Positions 26,603 through 34,785 of a DNA stretch of 64,000 bases are shown here, piece by piece. Each line of letters starts with the position of its first letter. The stretch's first letter is position 1. This stretch comes from Metabacillus endolithicus. GTDB lineage: Bacteria > Bacillota > Bacilli > Bacillales > Bacillaceae. The stretch is taken from contig NZ_CP095550.1 in the NCBI RefSeq assembly GCF_023078335.1, forward strand, positions 2,214,001 to 2,278,000. Direction: 5' to 3'. Under the pieces are notes generated by a model. That model was not told the DNA's origin, did no database searches, and saw only the letters and a list, made by a program, of their open reading frames with translations. The position numbers and the translations under genes are program-made.

Positions 26603-27550
26603 ATGAGAGAAGCTAGAAAAAAGAAGAAAAAATGGCTTTGGATCACCTTAAGCATCATTGGCTTACTTCTCATCAGCGTGGGCAGCTATGCCTATTATAT
26701 TTTTCAATCAGCAGCCAATACAGTTGAGACCATTCACGAAGATATCGATCGAGAGGTTTCAGAAAAAAGACCGGAACAAGTTGTGTTTACAGAAAAAGAC
26801 CCAATATCAATTTTGCTAATGGGCGTGGATGAACGTAAGGGTGACGTTGGGCGCGCTGACACTCTCATCTTAATGACCGTCAATCCAAATACAAACTCAA
26901 CGCAAATGGTCAGCATCCCTCGTGACACACGAACAGAGATTGTTGGCAAGGGCACTCAAGATAAAATTAACCACGCATATGCCTACGGCGGTACACAAAT
27001 GGCGATTGATACGGTTGAAAATTTTTTAGACGTTCCTGTTGATTATTTTGTAAAAATCAATATGGATAGCTTTAAAGATACGGTTGATGCAGTTGGCGGT
27101 GTTACAGTGGAGAATACATTAGACTTCTCCTATGATGGCCATGATTTTCCAAAAGGCACACTAACTTTAGATGGCGAAGAGGCTTTAGCCTACACACGGA
27201 TGCGTAAAGAAGATCCCCGCGGAGACTTTGGACGCCAGGACCGCCAGCGACAAGTCATTGAAGGGGTAATGAAAAAAGGAGCCAGCATTACTTCGATCAC
27301 TAAATTTGGTGATATGTTTAATGTTGTCCAACATAACGTTAAAACGAATTTAACCTTCGATGAGATGTGGGACATTCAAGAAAATTACAAAGAAGCTAGT
27401 GGAAATCTCACTCAGTTCCAGGTCGAAGGTTCCGGAGATAAGATTGATGGGGTTTATTATTATATCGTTCCTGAGGAAGATCGTTTGGCGTTGTCGAAGA
27501 AATTGAAGGAGCATTTGGAGATTTCGGGGACGACGGCTAGTGTGAAGTAG
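26603..27550 (+). CDS. LytR-CpsA-Psr (LCP) family cell-wall polymer ligase
   Basis: The 315-residue protein has a short basic N-terminus, one membrane anchor (residues 12-32) and an extracellular LCP domain. Core motifs are MGVDERKGDVGRADTLIL, VSIPRDTR with conserved Arg, NHAYAYGG, and GEEALAYTRMR with ...DFGRQDRQRQ. LCP enzymes transfer undecaprenyl-linked glycopolymers to peptidoglycan. Its place opposite the polysaccharide operon and near the S-layer gene suggests it attaches that polymer, but other LCP paralogues may exist. Confidence 0.9.
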   Translation: MREARKKKKKWLWITLSIIGLLLISVGSYAYYIFQSAANTVETIHEDIDREVSEKRPEQVVFTEKDPISILLMGVDERKGDVGRADTLILMTVNPNTNSTQMVSIPRDTRTEIVGKGTQDKINHAYAYGGTQMAIDTVENFLDVPVDYFVKINMDSFKDTVDAVGGVTVENTLDFSYDGHDFPKGTLTLDGEEALAYTRMRKEDPRGDFGRQDRQRQVIEGVMKKGASITSITKFGDMFNVVQHNVKTNLTFDEMWDIQENYKEASGNLTQFQVEGSGDKIDGVYYYIVPEEDRLALSKKLKEHLEISGTTASVK

Positions 27551-27584
27551 GTTATTGGGATACGGGAGAATGGTTATCTTCGAG

Positions 27585-28283
27585 TGTGTCTCGATAATGG
27601 TATTATCGAGACAGGGCTTGGGTGGTGGACCGCTTTTCTGTTTTGATTCTGCTTTTATTGAGACAGGATTTGGGCGGTGGATTGCTTTTCTGTCTCGATT
27701 CTGATCTTATGGAGACAGGACTTGGGCGGTGGACAGCTTTTCTGTCTTGATTCGGCTCTTATGGAGACAGGACCTGGGCGATGGATCTCTGTTCTGTCCC
27801 GATTTGGCTCTTATTGAGACAGGACTTGGGCGGTGGATCGCTTTTCTGTCCCGATTCTGCTCTTATTGAGACAGGACTTGGGCGGTGGATCGCTTTTCTG
27901 TCCCGATTTGGCTCTTATCGAGACAGAACTTGGGCGGTGGATCGCTTTTCTGTCTCGATTTGGCTCTTATTGAGACAGGATTTGGGCGGTGGACAGCTTT
28001 TCTGTCTCGATTCTGCTCTTATCGAGACAGGATTTGGGCGGTGGATCGCTTTTCTGTCCCGATTCCGCTCTTATCGAGACAGGATTTGATCGGCGGATCG
28101 CTGTTCTGTCCCGATTCTGCTTCTATCGAGACAGGACTTGATCGGTGAAACGCTTTTCTGTCCCGATTCTGCTCTTATCGAGACAGGACTTGATCGGTGA
28201 ACCTCTCTACTGTCCCGATTCTGCTCTTATCGAGACAAGACTTGATCGCCGGATCTATTTCCTGTCTCGATTTCTTAAACACA
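27585..28283. repeat. 52-bp tandem repeat array, 13 units, with internal hairpin
   Basis: The GAGAC marker recurs at 27608, 27660, 27712, 27764, 27816, 27868, 27920, 27972, 28024, 28076, 28128, 28180 and 28232, always exactly 52 bases apart. Each unit reads GAGACAGGACTTGGGCGG, then a GATCGCTTTT-like block, then CTGTCCCGATTCTGCTCTTA. The end of one unit and start of the next form a hairpin, CTGTCTCGAT with ATCGAGACAG. Units differ by point changes only. Frames open through it are by-products of the period. It lies between the LCP gene and a small membrane gene. Confidence 0.95.
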
Positions 28284-28346
28284 ATGCATATAATTTTGTT
28301 TCATTCCATATTCTTTAAGGATATAGTATGTAAGGAGGGATTTTTA

Positions 28347-28613
28347 ATGGAATTTTCATTTGGATTTATACTTTCTATTGTAATCGCGATTTACTTAGCA
28401 ATTGATGCACCAAAGCATAACCGCAACCCTTGGCTTTGGGGGATCTTAGGATTTATCTTCGGTCCGATCGTGCTTGGTATTTATTTAATTAAAACTGGAC
28501 GTAAAGTGGCAGGTTGGATCATTTTAATTATCTCAATTATCCTGATCATTCTCGTGATTCTGTTGTTTGCAGTCGGTATTTTCTTTGTCATGAATGGTTT
28601 TAGCGGTTATTAA
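28347..28613 (+). CDS. Small membrane protein
   Basis: The 88-residue product has three hydrophobic segments (residues 4-20, 30-46, 54-80) and a positive loop KTGRK. AAGGAGGG precedes the ATG and a terminator follows the stop. The layout resembles small membrane proteins with PLDc_N-like or phage-holin-like topology, but I cannot assign a function. The neighbouring 52-bp repeat array ends about 60 bases upstream and would lie in or near its 5' region. Confidence 0.7.
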   Translation: MEFSFGFILSIVIAIYLAIDAPKHNRNPWLWGILGFIFGPIVLGIYLIKTGRKVAGWIILIISIILIILVILLFAVGIFFVMNGFSGY

Positions 28614-28642
28614 AAAAGTCCTTCACCCGAAGGACTTTTTTT
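28612..28642. terminator. Convergent intrinsic terminator
   Basis: AAAAAAGTCCTTC and GAAGGACTTTTTTT pair around ACCC. It serves the plus-strand membrane gene and the minus-strand gene that ends at 28641. Confidence 0.9.
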
Positions 28643-29102
28643 ATTTATACTCCCATACCACTTTCCACTCTTCCTCATGCAAAACGGCATACACATCCTG
28701 CTCAACCGTGAACGTTCCAAATTTACTTTTAAACGTTTGACTCACCATCATCTTGAAAGCAGTCGGAAACGTCTCGGCATCTTTAGCCATTTTAAAATTC
28801 TCGACCTCTTCTTCCCCATCTACATCATATGAAAAGGTCGTCACTCCATAATGGCTCATATAAATATGCGAACGCTCCGTCACATAGCTGTTTTTCGTAA
28901 ACCTCGCCTGCATGCTCGGATGAAAAAGCTCCCACGCACTACCAAAGTCACCTTCTTGCTCATACTCATAAAAAGCCTTCACGACATCTTCAGGATCATT
29001 CGCTCCAAAGTCTGAGATCAAGCGAACTAGAAAAAATCCACCTACCACTATCACAAGACCGATCAAAATAATCGGCAGCTTACTTGATGAACGTCTTCGC
29101 AT
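28641..29102 (-). CDS. Membrane-anchored protein with NTF2-like extracellular domain
   Basis: The 153-residue product has a basic start (MRRRSSSK), one membrane segment to about residue 28, then a domain that begins DPEDVVKAFYEYEQEGDFGSAWELFHPSMQ. That opening is typical of SnoaL/NTF2-like or DUF4878-type folds found in lipoproteins. The ATG 29102 has AGAGGTG 6 bases ahead and is preferred to the GTG at 29111. Role unknown; a single-gene unit by its terminator. Confidence 0.65.
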   Translation of the reverse strand: MRRRSSSKLPIILIGLVIVVGGFFLVRLISDFGANDPEDVVKAFYEYEQEGDFGSAWELFHPSMQARFTKNSYVTERSHIYMSHYGVTTFSYDVDGEEEVENFKMAKDAETFPTAFKMMVSQTFKSKFGTFTVEQDVYAVLHEEEWKVVWEYK

Positions 29103-29237
29103 TTTGGACACCTCTCTGCCTGTCTAATACAGAGTATGATGAGGAGTGGTGAGATATTCTTTATGTCTATGGACGGAAAGATTGTTATGGATAATTATGG
29201 TATTATTGAGGGAGATGATTTAAAAGGGGGAAAACCG

Positions 29238-29423
29238 ATGGAGTTAACGTTTGGAGATTTTCTGACCATTGTTTGTATCCTTATTGTGTTGTATGTCATT
29301 TACAGACTCTCAAAAATAAACTATCAATTAAATATGATCATCAAACACCTTGGCGCTGATAAAAAAGAAGTCGTTCCCAATGATGAGATTGAAAAAGAAT
29401 TAGAACGGGAATTAAAAAAATAA
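29238..29423 (+). CDS. Small single-pass membrane protein
   Basis: The 61-residue product has one N-terminal membrane segment (FLTIVCILIVLYVIYRL) and a charged coiled-coil-like tail ending in a Glu/Lys repeat. ATG 29238 follows AAGGGGG by 7 bases; longer upstream starts lack ribosome-binding sites. No family recognised. It precedes another membrane gene by about 80 bases. Confidence 0.6.
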   Translation: MELTFGDFLTIVCILIVLYVIYRLSKINYQLNMIIKHLGADKKEVVPNDEIEKELERELKK

Positions 29424-29506
29424 GGTACGAGGCTTATTGCAATTTTCATCCGGATCTAACATAGTATAAGACGGATTTGAATTTTTTAAGGAAGTAGTGT
29501 GACGGA

Positions 29507-29932
29507 ATGAAGGATGCTATTTTATTTCTCGTTAACATCGTTAATTCCATTCATGACATTTTAATTGTTTTGATTAACGATATGCTCGGACTTCAGATGA
29601 CCGATAAAGATATGCATTTTTGGATAATGGGCTTTATTGGGATTGGCACGTTTGCCGTTGTTTATCTTTTTACAAAATGGCTGGCAAAGCTTCCATTCGG
29701 CCTGCATCTTGTTGCGTTTATTTATACATTAACCTTTATGTTCGTGCTTGTCTTCGCCATTGAAATTCAGCAGGCTATTACAAGTCGGGGAAATATGGAA
29801 TTTATTGATGCGGTAGTAGGTTTGTGGGGATATATTGCGTTGTTCCTCGTGTATGCTGCAATCGCTGCGGTGCTTTTGATTGTGAAGAGGTTTTTTAGTA
29901 AAGGGAAAAAGAAACGTGATTTAAGGCTTTAA
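29507..29932 (+). CDS. Membrane protein of unknown function
   Basis: The 141-residue product has three or four hydrophobic segments (about residues 5-27, 41-60, 68-88, 104-126) and a basic tail KGKKKRDLRL. The ribosome-binding site is weak. It converges with the PHP phosphatase gene and shares the hairpin at 29939-29966. No family is recognisable. Confidence 0.6.
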   Translation: MKDAILFLVNIVNSIHDILIVLINDMLGLQMTDKDMHFWIMGFIGIGTFAVVYLFTKWLAKLPFGLHLVAFIYTLTFMFVLVFAIEIQQAITSRGNMEFIDAVVGLWGYIALFLVYAAIAAVLLIVKRFFSKGKKKRDLRL

Positions 29933-30783
29933 TATATAGAAGGAACAGATATAGGTCTGTTCCTTCTTCTTATTTTTATAATGCTGTAAGATATCTCTTT
30001 TTCTCCACAAAATAAAGCCCACTCTTTAAAGCCAATTTCTTTTAGTCTTTTTTGAACAAGCTCAAATTCATCGCAAATTCGCTCAGGTTTGTGAGCATCA
30101 GAACCGAATGTTACTTTCACATTATAATGTAGAGCTCTTTCTAAGATTTCATCAGACGGATACCATCCACCACAATACTTTGTTTTACCCGATGTATTGA
30201 TTTCGATTGCAACGTCCTCTTGACCAATGACTTCTAATGTTGAATCAATCATATTTGTTTCAATCGCAGAAAACTCAGGATAATAGCCTTTCATCGCGTC
30301 AATATGACCTAAAACCTGAAAGAAGCCGCTTTTGGCTGACTGTTGAATGAGTCGGTAATACTCTTCCTTTACCTCAACCTGCTCCTGTGACGTTAACCCT
30401 TCCCAGCGACCTTTTTTGAAAATATTCACATCGTGCACATAGTGAACAGAACCGATTATGTAATCAAACGGATACTTGAGAAGCTGCTCACGATAAACAT
30501 TAAAATGATCCGGGAAAAAATCACTTTCCATGCCTAGTAGTACATGAATTTTATCTTGATATTTTTCTTTTAAAGAAAGAACTTCCTCCACATATTTAGC
30601 AAGATCACTTTTTGCCATAGCAATGCCAGGATATAGCTGATCCTCTTCACTGTGAAAATACGGAGTATGATCAGAAATCCCAATATACTTTAAGCCATAA
30701 TCAATCGCCTGTTTCACATAATCTTCAATCGTTCCAAGTGCGTGTCCGCAACGCTCGTGATGTGTATGTAAATCAAATTTCAT
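29929..30783 (-). CDS. hisJ: PHP-domain histidinol-phosphatase (HisJ type)
   Basis: The protein has a trinuclear metal-site PHP fold: FDLHTHHERCGHA at the N-terminus, GISDHTPYF, GMESDF, SVHYVH, and GSDAHKPERI near the C-terminus. HisJ enzymes dephosphorylate histidinol phosphate in histidine synthesis, but other PHP phosphatases look similar and no his genes are nearby. The last residues (RRRNRPISVPSIY) are encoded by a terminator hairpin, so the reported end may be wrong. Removing one A from the A5 run just before would stop the protein at ...SIIK. Confidence 0.78.
   Translation of the reverse strand: MKFDLHTHHERCGHALGTIEDYVKQAIDYGLKYIGISDHTPYFHSEEDQLYPGIAMAKSDLAKYVEEVLSLKEKYQDKIHVLLGMESDFFPDHFNVYREQLLKYPFDYIIGSVHYVHDVNIFKKGRWEGLTSQEQVEVKEEYYRLIQQSAKSGFFQVLGHIDAMKGYYPEFSAIETNMIDSTLEVIGQEDVAIEINTSGKTKYCGGWYPSDEILERALHYNVKVTFGSDAHKPERICDEFELVQKRLKEIGFKEWALFCGEKEISYSIIKIRRRNRPISVPSIY
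29939..29966. terminator. Convergent intrinsic terminator
   Basis: Arms GAAGGAACAGA and TCTGTTCCTTC pair perfectly; a T-rich run follows on the plus strand. It overlaps the 3' end of hisJ as annotated. Confidence 0.8.
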
Positions 30784-30904
30784 GTTTCCAGCCTCCTCTA
30801 TTTAACGCCTCTTCCGTTATCTTAGCGTATCCTGTTAATTTTATCCATGATGTGTTTATAAGTTTTGAAAAGTGACCAAGATGGAGAAATGGAAGGAGGC
30901 TTTG

Positions 30905-31456
30905 ATGATGATTGATATGAGAAGGGTTACGATTTTCGCATTTATTCTTTTGGTTATTATCTATCTTGGTAGCAAATATGTATTGATTGATGAAAAGGAG
31001 TCACCAACTAGTCATACACCTCAAAGGCAAATTGTGAAGGAATTAGAGGTTCCTGGCCAGACTGTTTTTAATCCTACAAAAATTGGTCATGTTGAGGTTA
31101 GCTCTGTTGAAGAAATTAAAGCTAGTTATCAGCAGAAGTTTGAGGCTTTGGAAGCCGAAACGAATGAGAAAATAGAGGCCTTGTTCCTCCAAGCAAAAAA
31201 TGATTATCAAGCGTTTTTAGAAGCTGGAGATGGCACCCTTAAAGAGCTTTATAAAAAATACGCAGATGAAGGTCAAAAAATTGAAGACGAAACTGAAGCT
31301 GCGTTCAAAGCTCTATATGAGGAGATGTCTAAGGAGCTCGTCTCAAACGGCTATAACGTGGCTGAGGCTGAAGAGTTCAAGAATAAATATATGGAGCAGA
31401 AAGAACTCCGGAAGTCCGAGATTTTGGAAAAGGCACTGTCGATTGTGCGAAATTAG
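30905..31456 (+). CDS. Membrane-anchored coiled-coil protein
   Basis: From the ATG at 30905 (AAGGAGG ahead; a second ATG at 30908 is equally possible) the product has about 183 residues. A single membrane segment (VTIFAFILLVIIYLG) is followed by a linker and a long helical, Glu/Lys-rich region (SYQQKFEALEAETNEKIEAL) that should form a coiled coil. No family is evident. A terminator directly after the stop makes it a single-gene unit. Confidence 0.65.
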   Translation: MMIDMRRVTIFAFILLVIIYLGSKYVLIDEKESPTSHTPQRQIVKELEVPGQTVFNPTKIGHVEVSSVEEIKASYQQKFEALEAETNEKIEALFLQAKNDYQAFLEAGDGTLKELYKKYADEGQKIEDETEAAFKALYEEMSKELVSNGYNVAEAEEFKNKYMEQKELRKSEILEKALSIVRN

Positions 31457-31457
31457 G

Positions 31458-31490
31458 AAAAGCCTGTGTCTGGTGTTGACACAGGCTTTT
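31458..31490. terminator. Intrinsic terminator
   Basis: AAAAGCCTGTGTC and GACACAGGCTTTT pair, followed by further T residues. It ends the coiled-coil gene and can serve the opposing minus-strand gene. Confidence 0.88.
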
Positions 31491-31508
31491 TTGTTCGAAT
31501 GATGACAC

Positions 31509-32597
31509 CTATCTAAACTTTCCCCACAACCACCTACTAAACATATATAGGTAACTGCCCGCCAAAAAGAAGATGGTGACCATTAAGTTGTAACTTAAAA
31601 CAGCTTCACTGAATTCTTCTGTTTTATTTGTTGCGAGTAATGTTCCAATGTTTATAGCCAGAACTACTAAAAATCCATCCAATAGCGGTTTATACCATTT
31701 ACGATTCCCTGCGTTTACAATGAATAATGCTATTAGTGTTAATAACCATGGAAGCATGTCAATTGAACTAAAAAATCCATCTTCAATTGGAAAGTGTGGA
31801 AACCACAGACTAACCATTGGTATTTGAGCGAGAGCTATAAAAACACTGTAGGAATTTCTCCTTTTCCTGCTTTTCTCCAATCTCATTTTAATCTCTTCTG
31901 TTAAATACTCATCATCTTTAGCAAAATCACTAATAATATCGCCTATGTTAAATGATAATGTGCCTTCATATTCTTGTTTAGGTATTCCTGCAATGGCCTC
32001 TGATGTATTTGGAGTTCTATTTAATGATAATTCAGTATGATAAAGAGGCACCTGATTTTCTCTAAAAACACGGACCCATTCATCAAACATTTCGTTATGG
32101 CCAATTTTAAATGTTAATACTGCTTCCTTTCCTAAGGTACTGCTTCCTTTTATATATAATTTTGCTTGCGCAACCTTTTTCAATCTTGGTTTAATTCCAT
32201 CTAAAGTTTGTTCACTCTTCGGCAATAAAATATAGCTTTTCCCAATAAGAACATAATCAATTTTTTGATAAGGTAATAGAATTTCCTCTGTTTTCCTTGT
32301 TTTTTTATTATGAAAACTATAATAATAGCCATCATCACGGAGTTCTACTTTTATTGCATAATCCAGGTATTTTCTTAAATTTTTATATCCAAATAGAGCT
32401 AAAAATAAAATAATTAGAGCGGCAAACAATAATAATAGAAAAGAGCCAAAACTGCTTCCCAACGCTACCGCAAACGCAAGGTAGGTAATTCCTAGACCTA
32501 AAAGCAGCAAAAATAAAATAAGCGTCACATGAGCACCGACTGCCCAATTTGGGAGTTTATTCGAAAAGAGTCGGTGATCCTTAGAGAACATTTCCAT
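31509..32597 (-). CDS. Multi-pass membrane protein of unknown function
   Basis: The 362-residue product has two hydrophobic segments near residues 22-70, a soluble region of about 170 residues with PH-like beta character (VELRDDGYYYSFHNKKTRKTEEILLPYQKI), and three or four membrane segments at the C-terminus. The layout recalls bacterial PH/YcxB-like membrane proteins, but this is tentative. It lies alone on the minus strand between two terminators. Confidence 0.6.
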   Translation of the reverse strand: MEMFSKDHRLFSNKLPNWAVGAHVTLILFLLLLGLGITYLAFAVALGSSFGSFLLLLFAALIILFLALFGYKNLRKYLDYAIKVELRDDGYYYSFHNKKTRKTEEILLPYQKIDYVLIGKSYILLPKSEQTLDGIKPRLKKVAQAKLYIKGSSTLGKEAVLTFKIGHNEMFDEWVRVFRENQVPLYHTELSLNRTPNTSEAIAGIPKQEYEGTLSFNIGDIISDFAKDDEYLTEEIKMRLEKSRKRRNSYSVFIALAQIPMVSLWFPHFPIEDGFFSSIDMLPWLLTLIALFIVNAGNRKWYKPLLDGFLVVLAINIGTLLATNKTEEFSEAVLSYNLMVTIFFLAGSYLYMFSRWLWGKFR

Positions 32598-32742
32598 TCT
32601 TATTCACCTCACTTGTTCATTTGAGGATACACTTCCTCCAGAGAGTGTAAATTCACATGTGAAATTAACGAGATTTATACTTCAGGCTACCTTTCTATAT
32701 CATTCTATTGCTTTTTATCTGCTTGTTATGCACCTAAAAAAA

Positions 32743-32768
32743 ATAGGGCTTGGTTAGGCCAGCCCTAT
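32743..32768 (-). terminator. telA operon terminator
   Basis: ATAGGGCT and AGCCCTAT pair, and seven T residues follow on the minus strand. Confidence 0.8.
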
Positions 32769-32784
32769 CTGTTAATAAACAATC

Positions 32785-33919
32785 TTACATCCCCGCCAGC
32801 TTCTTCTTCAAATCCGTCTCCATCAGCGCAAGATCCTGTTCTGCCTGAAGACGCTTCGCACGCCCTTCCGCCTGGATACGGAGTGTTTCCTCTAAAGTAG
32901 ATACTAAGTGATCCTGAACTTTCTTCAATGTATCCACGTCTACTAGTCCTCGTTCGTTTTCTTTGGCTGTTTCAATGGTGTTCACTTTCAGCATTTCAGC
33001 ATTTTTCAGAAGCAAGTCATTCGTTGTTTTAGATACAAGCTTCTGGGCCTCCACTGCATCTTTTTGGCGCAGCAATGTTAAGGCAATGGCCACTTGGTTT
33101 TTCCACAACGGAATCGCCGTCGTGATCGATGATTGAATTTTTTCAACCAATGCTTGGTTCGCACTTTGAATTAAGCGAATTTGTGGGGCGCTTTGCATCG
33201 TGATTTGTCTGCTTAATACAAGGTCATGTGTGCGTTTTTCTAATCTGTCAGCAAATTGCATGAGGTCGTTTACCTCTTGAAACGCCATTTGGTCTTGTGT
33301 GGCTTCTGCCTTTTTCTTTAGCTCTGGAATTAGTTTTGTTTCAAGTTCTTCTCTTTTAATTCACCAGCAGCGATGTAGACGTTCAGCGCATGGAAGTATT
33401 CTTTGTTTTGTTCGTAAAGCTGCTCAAGAACCGTGATGTCCTTTAACAAACCTGTTTTTGCATGATCCAGTTTCACACTAATGCGATCGATTTGCACACC
33501 TGTTTTTTGGTATTTTGTTAATACTTCCTGGACGGAGTTTGATAGTTTTCCAAACACCTTAGAAATCAGTCCACGTTTTTCTGGCTTTAGAGCATCAGGC
33601 TTACTTGCTCTAATTTCTTCATTAAGTCACCGATAATTTCGCCGATCTCACCTGTATCTTTTTTCTGAACATGATCTAACATCGAGTGTGAAAAGTTTAA
33701 TAGCTTTGATTGTGCCTGCGATCCATATAAGGAAATCGCTTGTTGATTCTTAGGATCAATTTGCTCAGCAAGTTGAATTGCCTTTTGGCGGTTTTCTTCA
33801 GGTAAAACGTCAATGAGCTTCACCTGCTTTGGTTCTCCTTGCTCTGTTTTTACTTCATTTATTTGTAGCTCTTCTTCGCCAAATGGATTGGCAAGCAGCT
33901 GATCTAGTTCGCTTTTCAT
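32785..33919 (-). pseudogene. telA: TelA/YaaN toxic-anion-resistance family protein, two apparent frameshifts
   Basis: Three frames line up as one TelA protein of about 378 residues. The N-terminal part ends in MKKLEQV, the middle is KLSNSVQEVLTKYQKTGVQI and the C-terminal part contains [20 protein letters not shown] and [16 protein letters not shown]. Adding one A at 33601-33602 restores EQVKPDALKPEKRGLISKVFG; adding one A at 33354-33357 restores [19 protein letters not shown]. TelA proteins are linked to tellurite and cell-envelope stress resistance. The upstream neighbour xpaC gives the same pair as in B. subtilis (xpaC-yaaN). I expect an intact gene. Confidence 0.85.
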
Positions 33920-33934
33920 TGAGATGGCCTCCTA

Positions 33935-34549
33935 CTATTTTTTAATTGAAAGTTTTGCAACATCCAGTTCAAAGTTCAATTGAGATATATCTTTAGACAA
34001 AACATCGTGTAAATCCTTCTCCAGTTTTTCTGAAAGCTGAGAAATCGTGTCCCGTGTTTCATCTAGAGAGTGAGATAATTCCCGGTTCTTTTTCGGCTGT
34101 GAAGCTAAGAATGCATATTTTTCGCTTAACTCAACGAGCGAGTCTAAGTGAGAATAGTAGAACTGCTCGGCTAGGTAAAAACGCTTCGGCTCTTTTTTTG
34201 TAATGGAATAAATACGATTCACAACACGATACAGATCGATATTTTGTTTAATAGATGAAACCGATCGAATCGTAAAAAATGTTTTGCGAAGACGTTTTAT
34301 TTTTTTATCTGCTTCCTTTAAATGATGATGAATATATTTGTACTCTTTTCTTGAAAGTTGGTTTTGTTTTAAAAAGCGTTGAGTTGTTAGTGCTTTTGTT
34401 CCGGCAAAGGCTATGGCCCCTCCCCCTAACGCATAGGCACTCGACATAAGGTACGTTTGATCCAATGGAAAAAAGCTGACCATCCAGATCGTACCCGTTG
34501 ATACAAACGCTGTGGTGGACTGTATGAAAAAATTCACAAATGTATTCAT
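33935..34549 (-). CDS. xpaC: XpaC family protein
   Basis: The 204-residue protein has two membrane segments near the N-terminus (residues 9-27 and 34-52), then a long helical cytoplasmic part with DLVELSEKYAFL and a C-terminal coiled coil. It fits XpaC, named for hydrolysis of 5-bromo-4-chloroindolyl phosphate, though its true role is unclear. It precedes telA by 15 bases and the two are probably co-transcribed. XpaC-TelA pairs are conserved in Bacillaceae. Confidence 0.82.
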   Translation of the reverse strand: MNTFVNFFIQSTTAFVSTGTIWMVSFFPLDQTYLMSSAYALGGGAIAFAGTKALTTQRFLKQNQLSRKEYKYIHHHLKEADKKIKRLRKTFFTIRSVSSIKQNIDLYRVVNRIYSITKKEPKRFYLAEQFYYSHLDSLVELSEKYAFLASQPKKNRELSHSLDETRDTISQLSEKLEKDLHDVLSKDISQLNFELDVAKLSIKK

Positions 34550-34785
34550 GTTAATCGTCTCCTATAGTTTATGATTCCTACTATTTAGTACGTATCGCCT
34601 GACTTGAAAGTTTCATTGTTCTATTAAAAGTTTTTTGTATAAGACTTGATCACATCCCATCTTTCCACTAAAATCACACTTGATATACATACGAACGTCG
34701 CAGAAGGTAGAAAGAATCATGATTTTGGGTTAAGATTGTTACTAGGACATCCACAGAATATACATTTAGAAAAGAATGATAGGTG
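34550..34785. other. Divergent promoter region of xpaC and the SEC-C gene
   Basis: AT-rich sequence between divergent genes. No structured element is obvious. Confidence 0.4.

Noticed and set aside
27781..28148. Open reading frames inside the 52-bp repeat array
   Set aside because: They exist because the repeat lacks stops in some frames; peptides are repetitive and no ribosome-binding site is present.
27585..28283. CRISPR array
   Set aside because: The whole 52-bp unit is conserved, with no variable spacers, and no cas genes are near. It is a plain tandem repeat.
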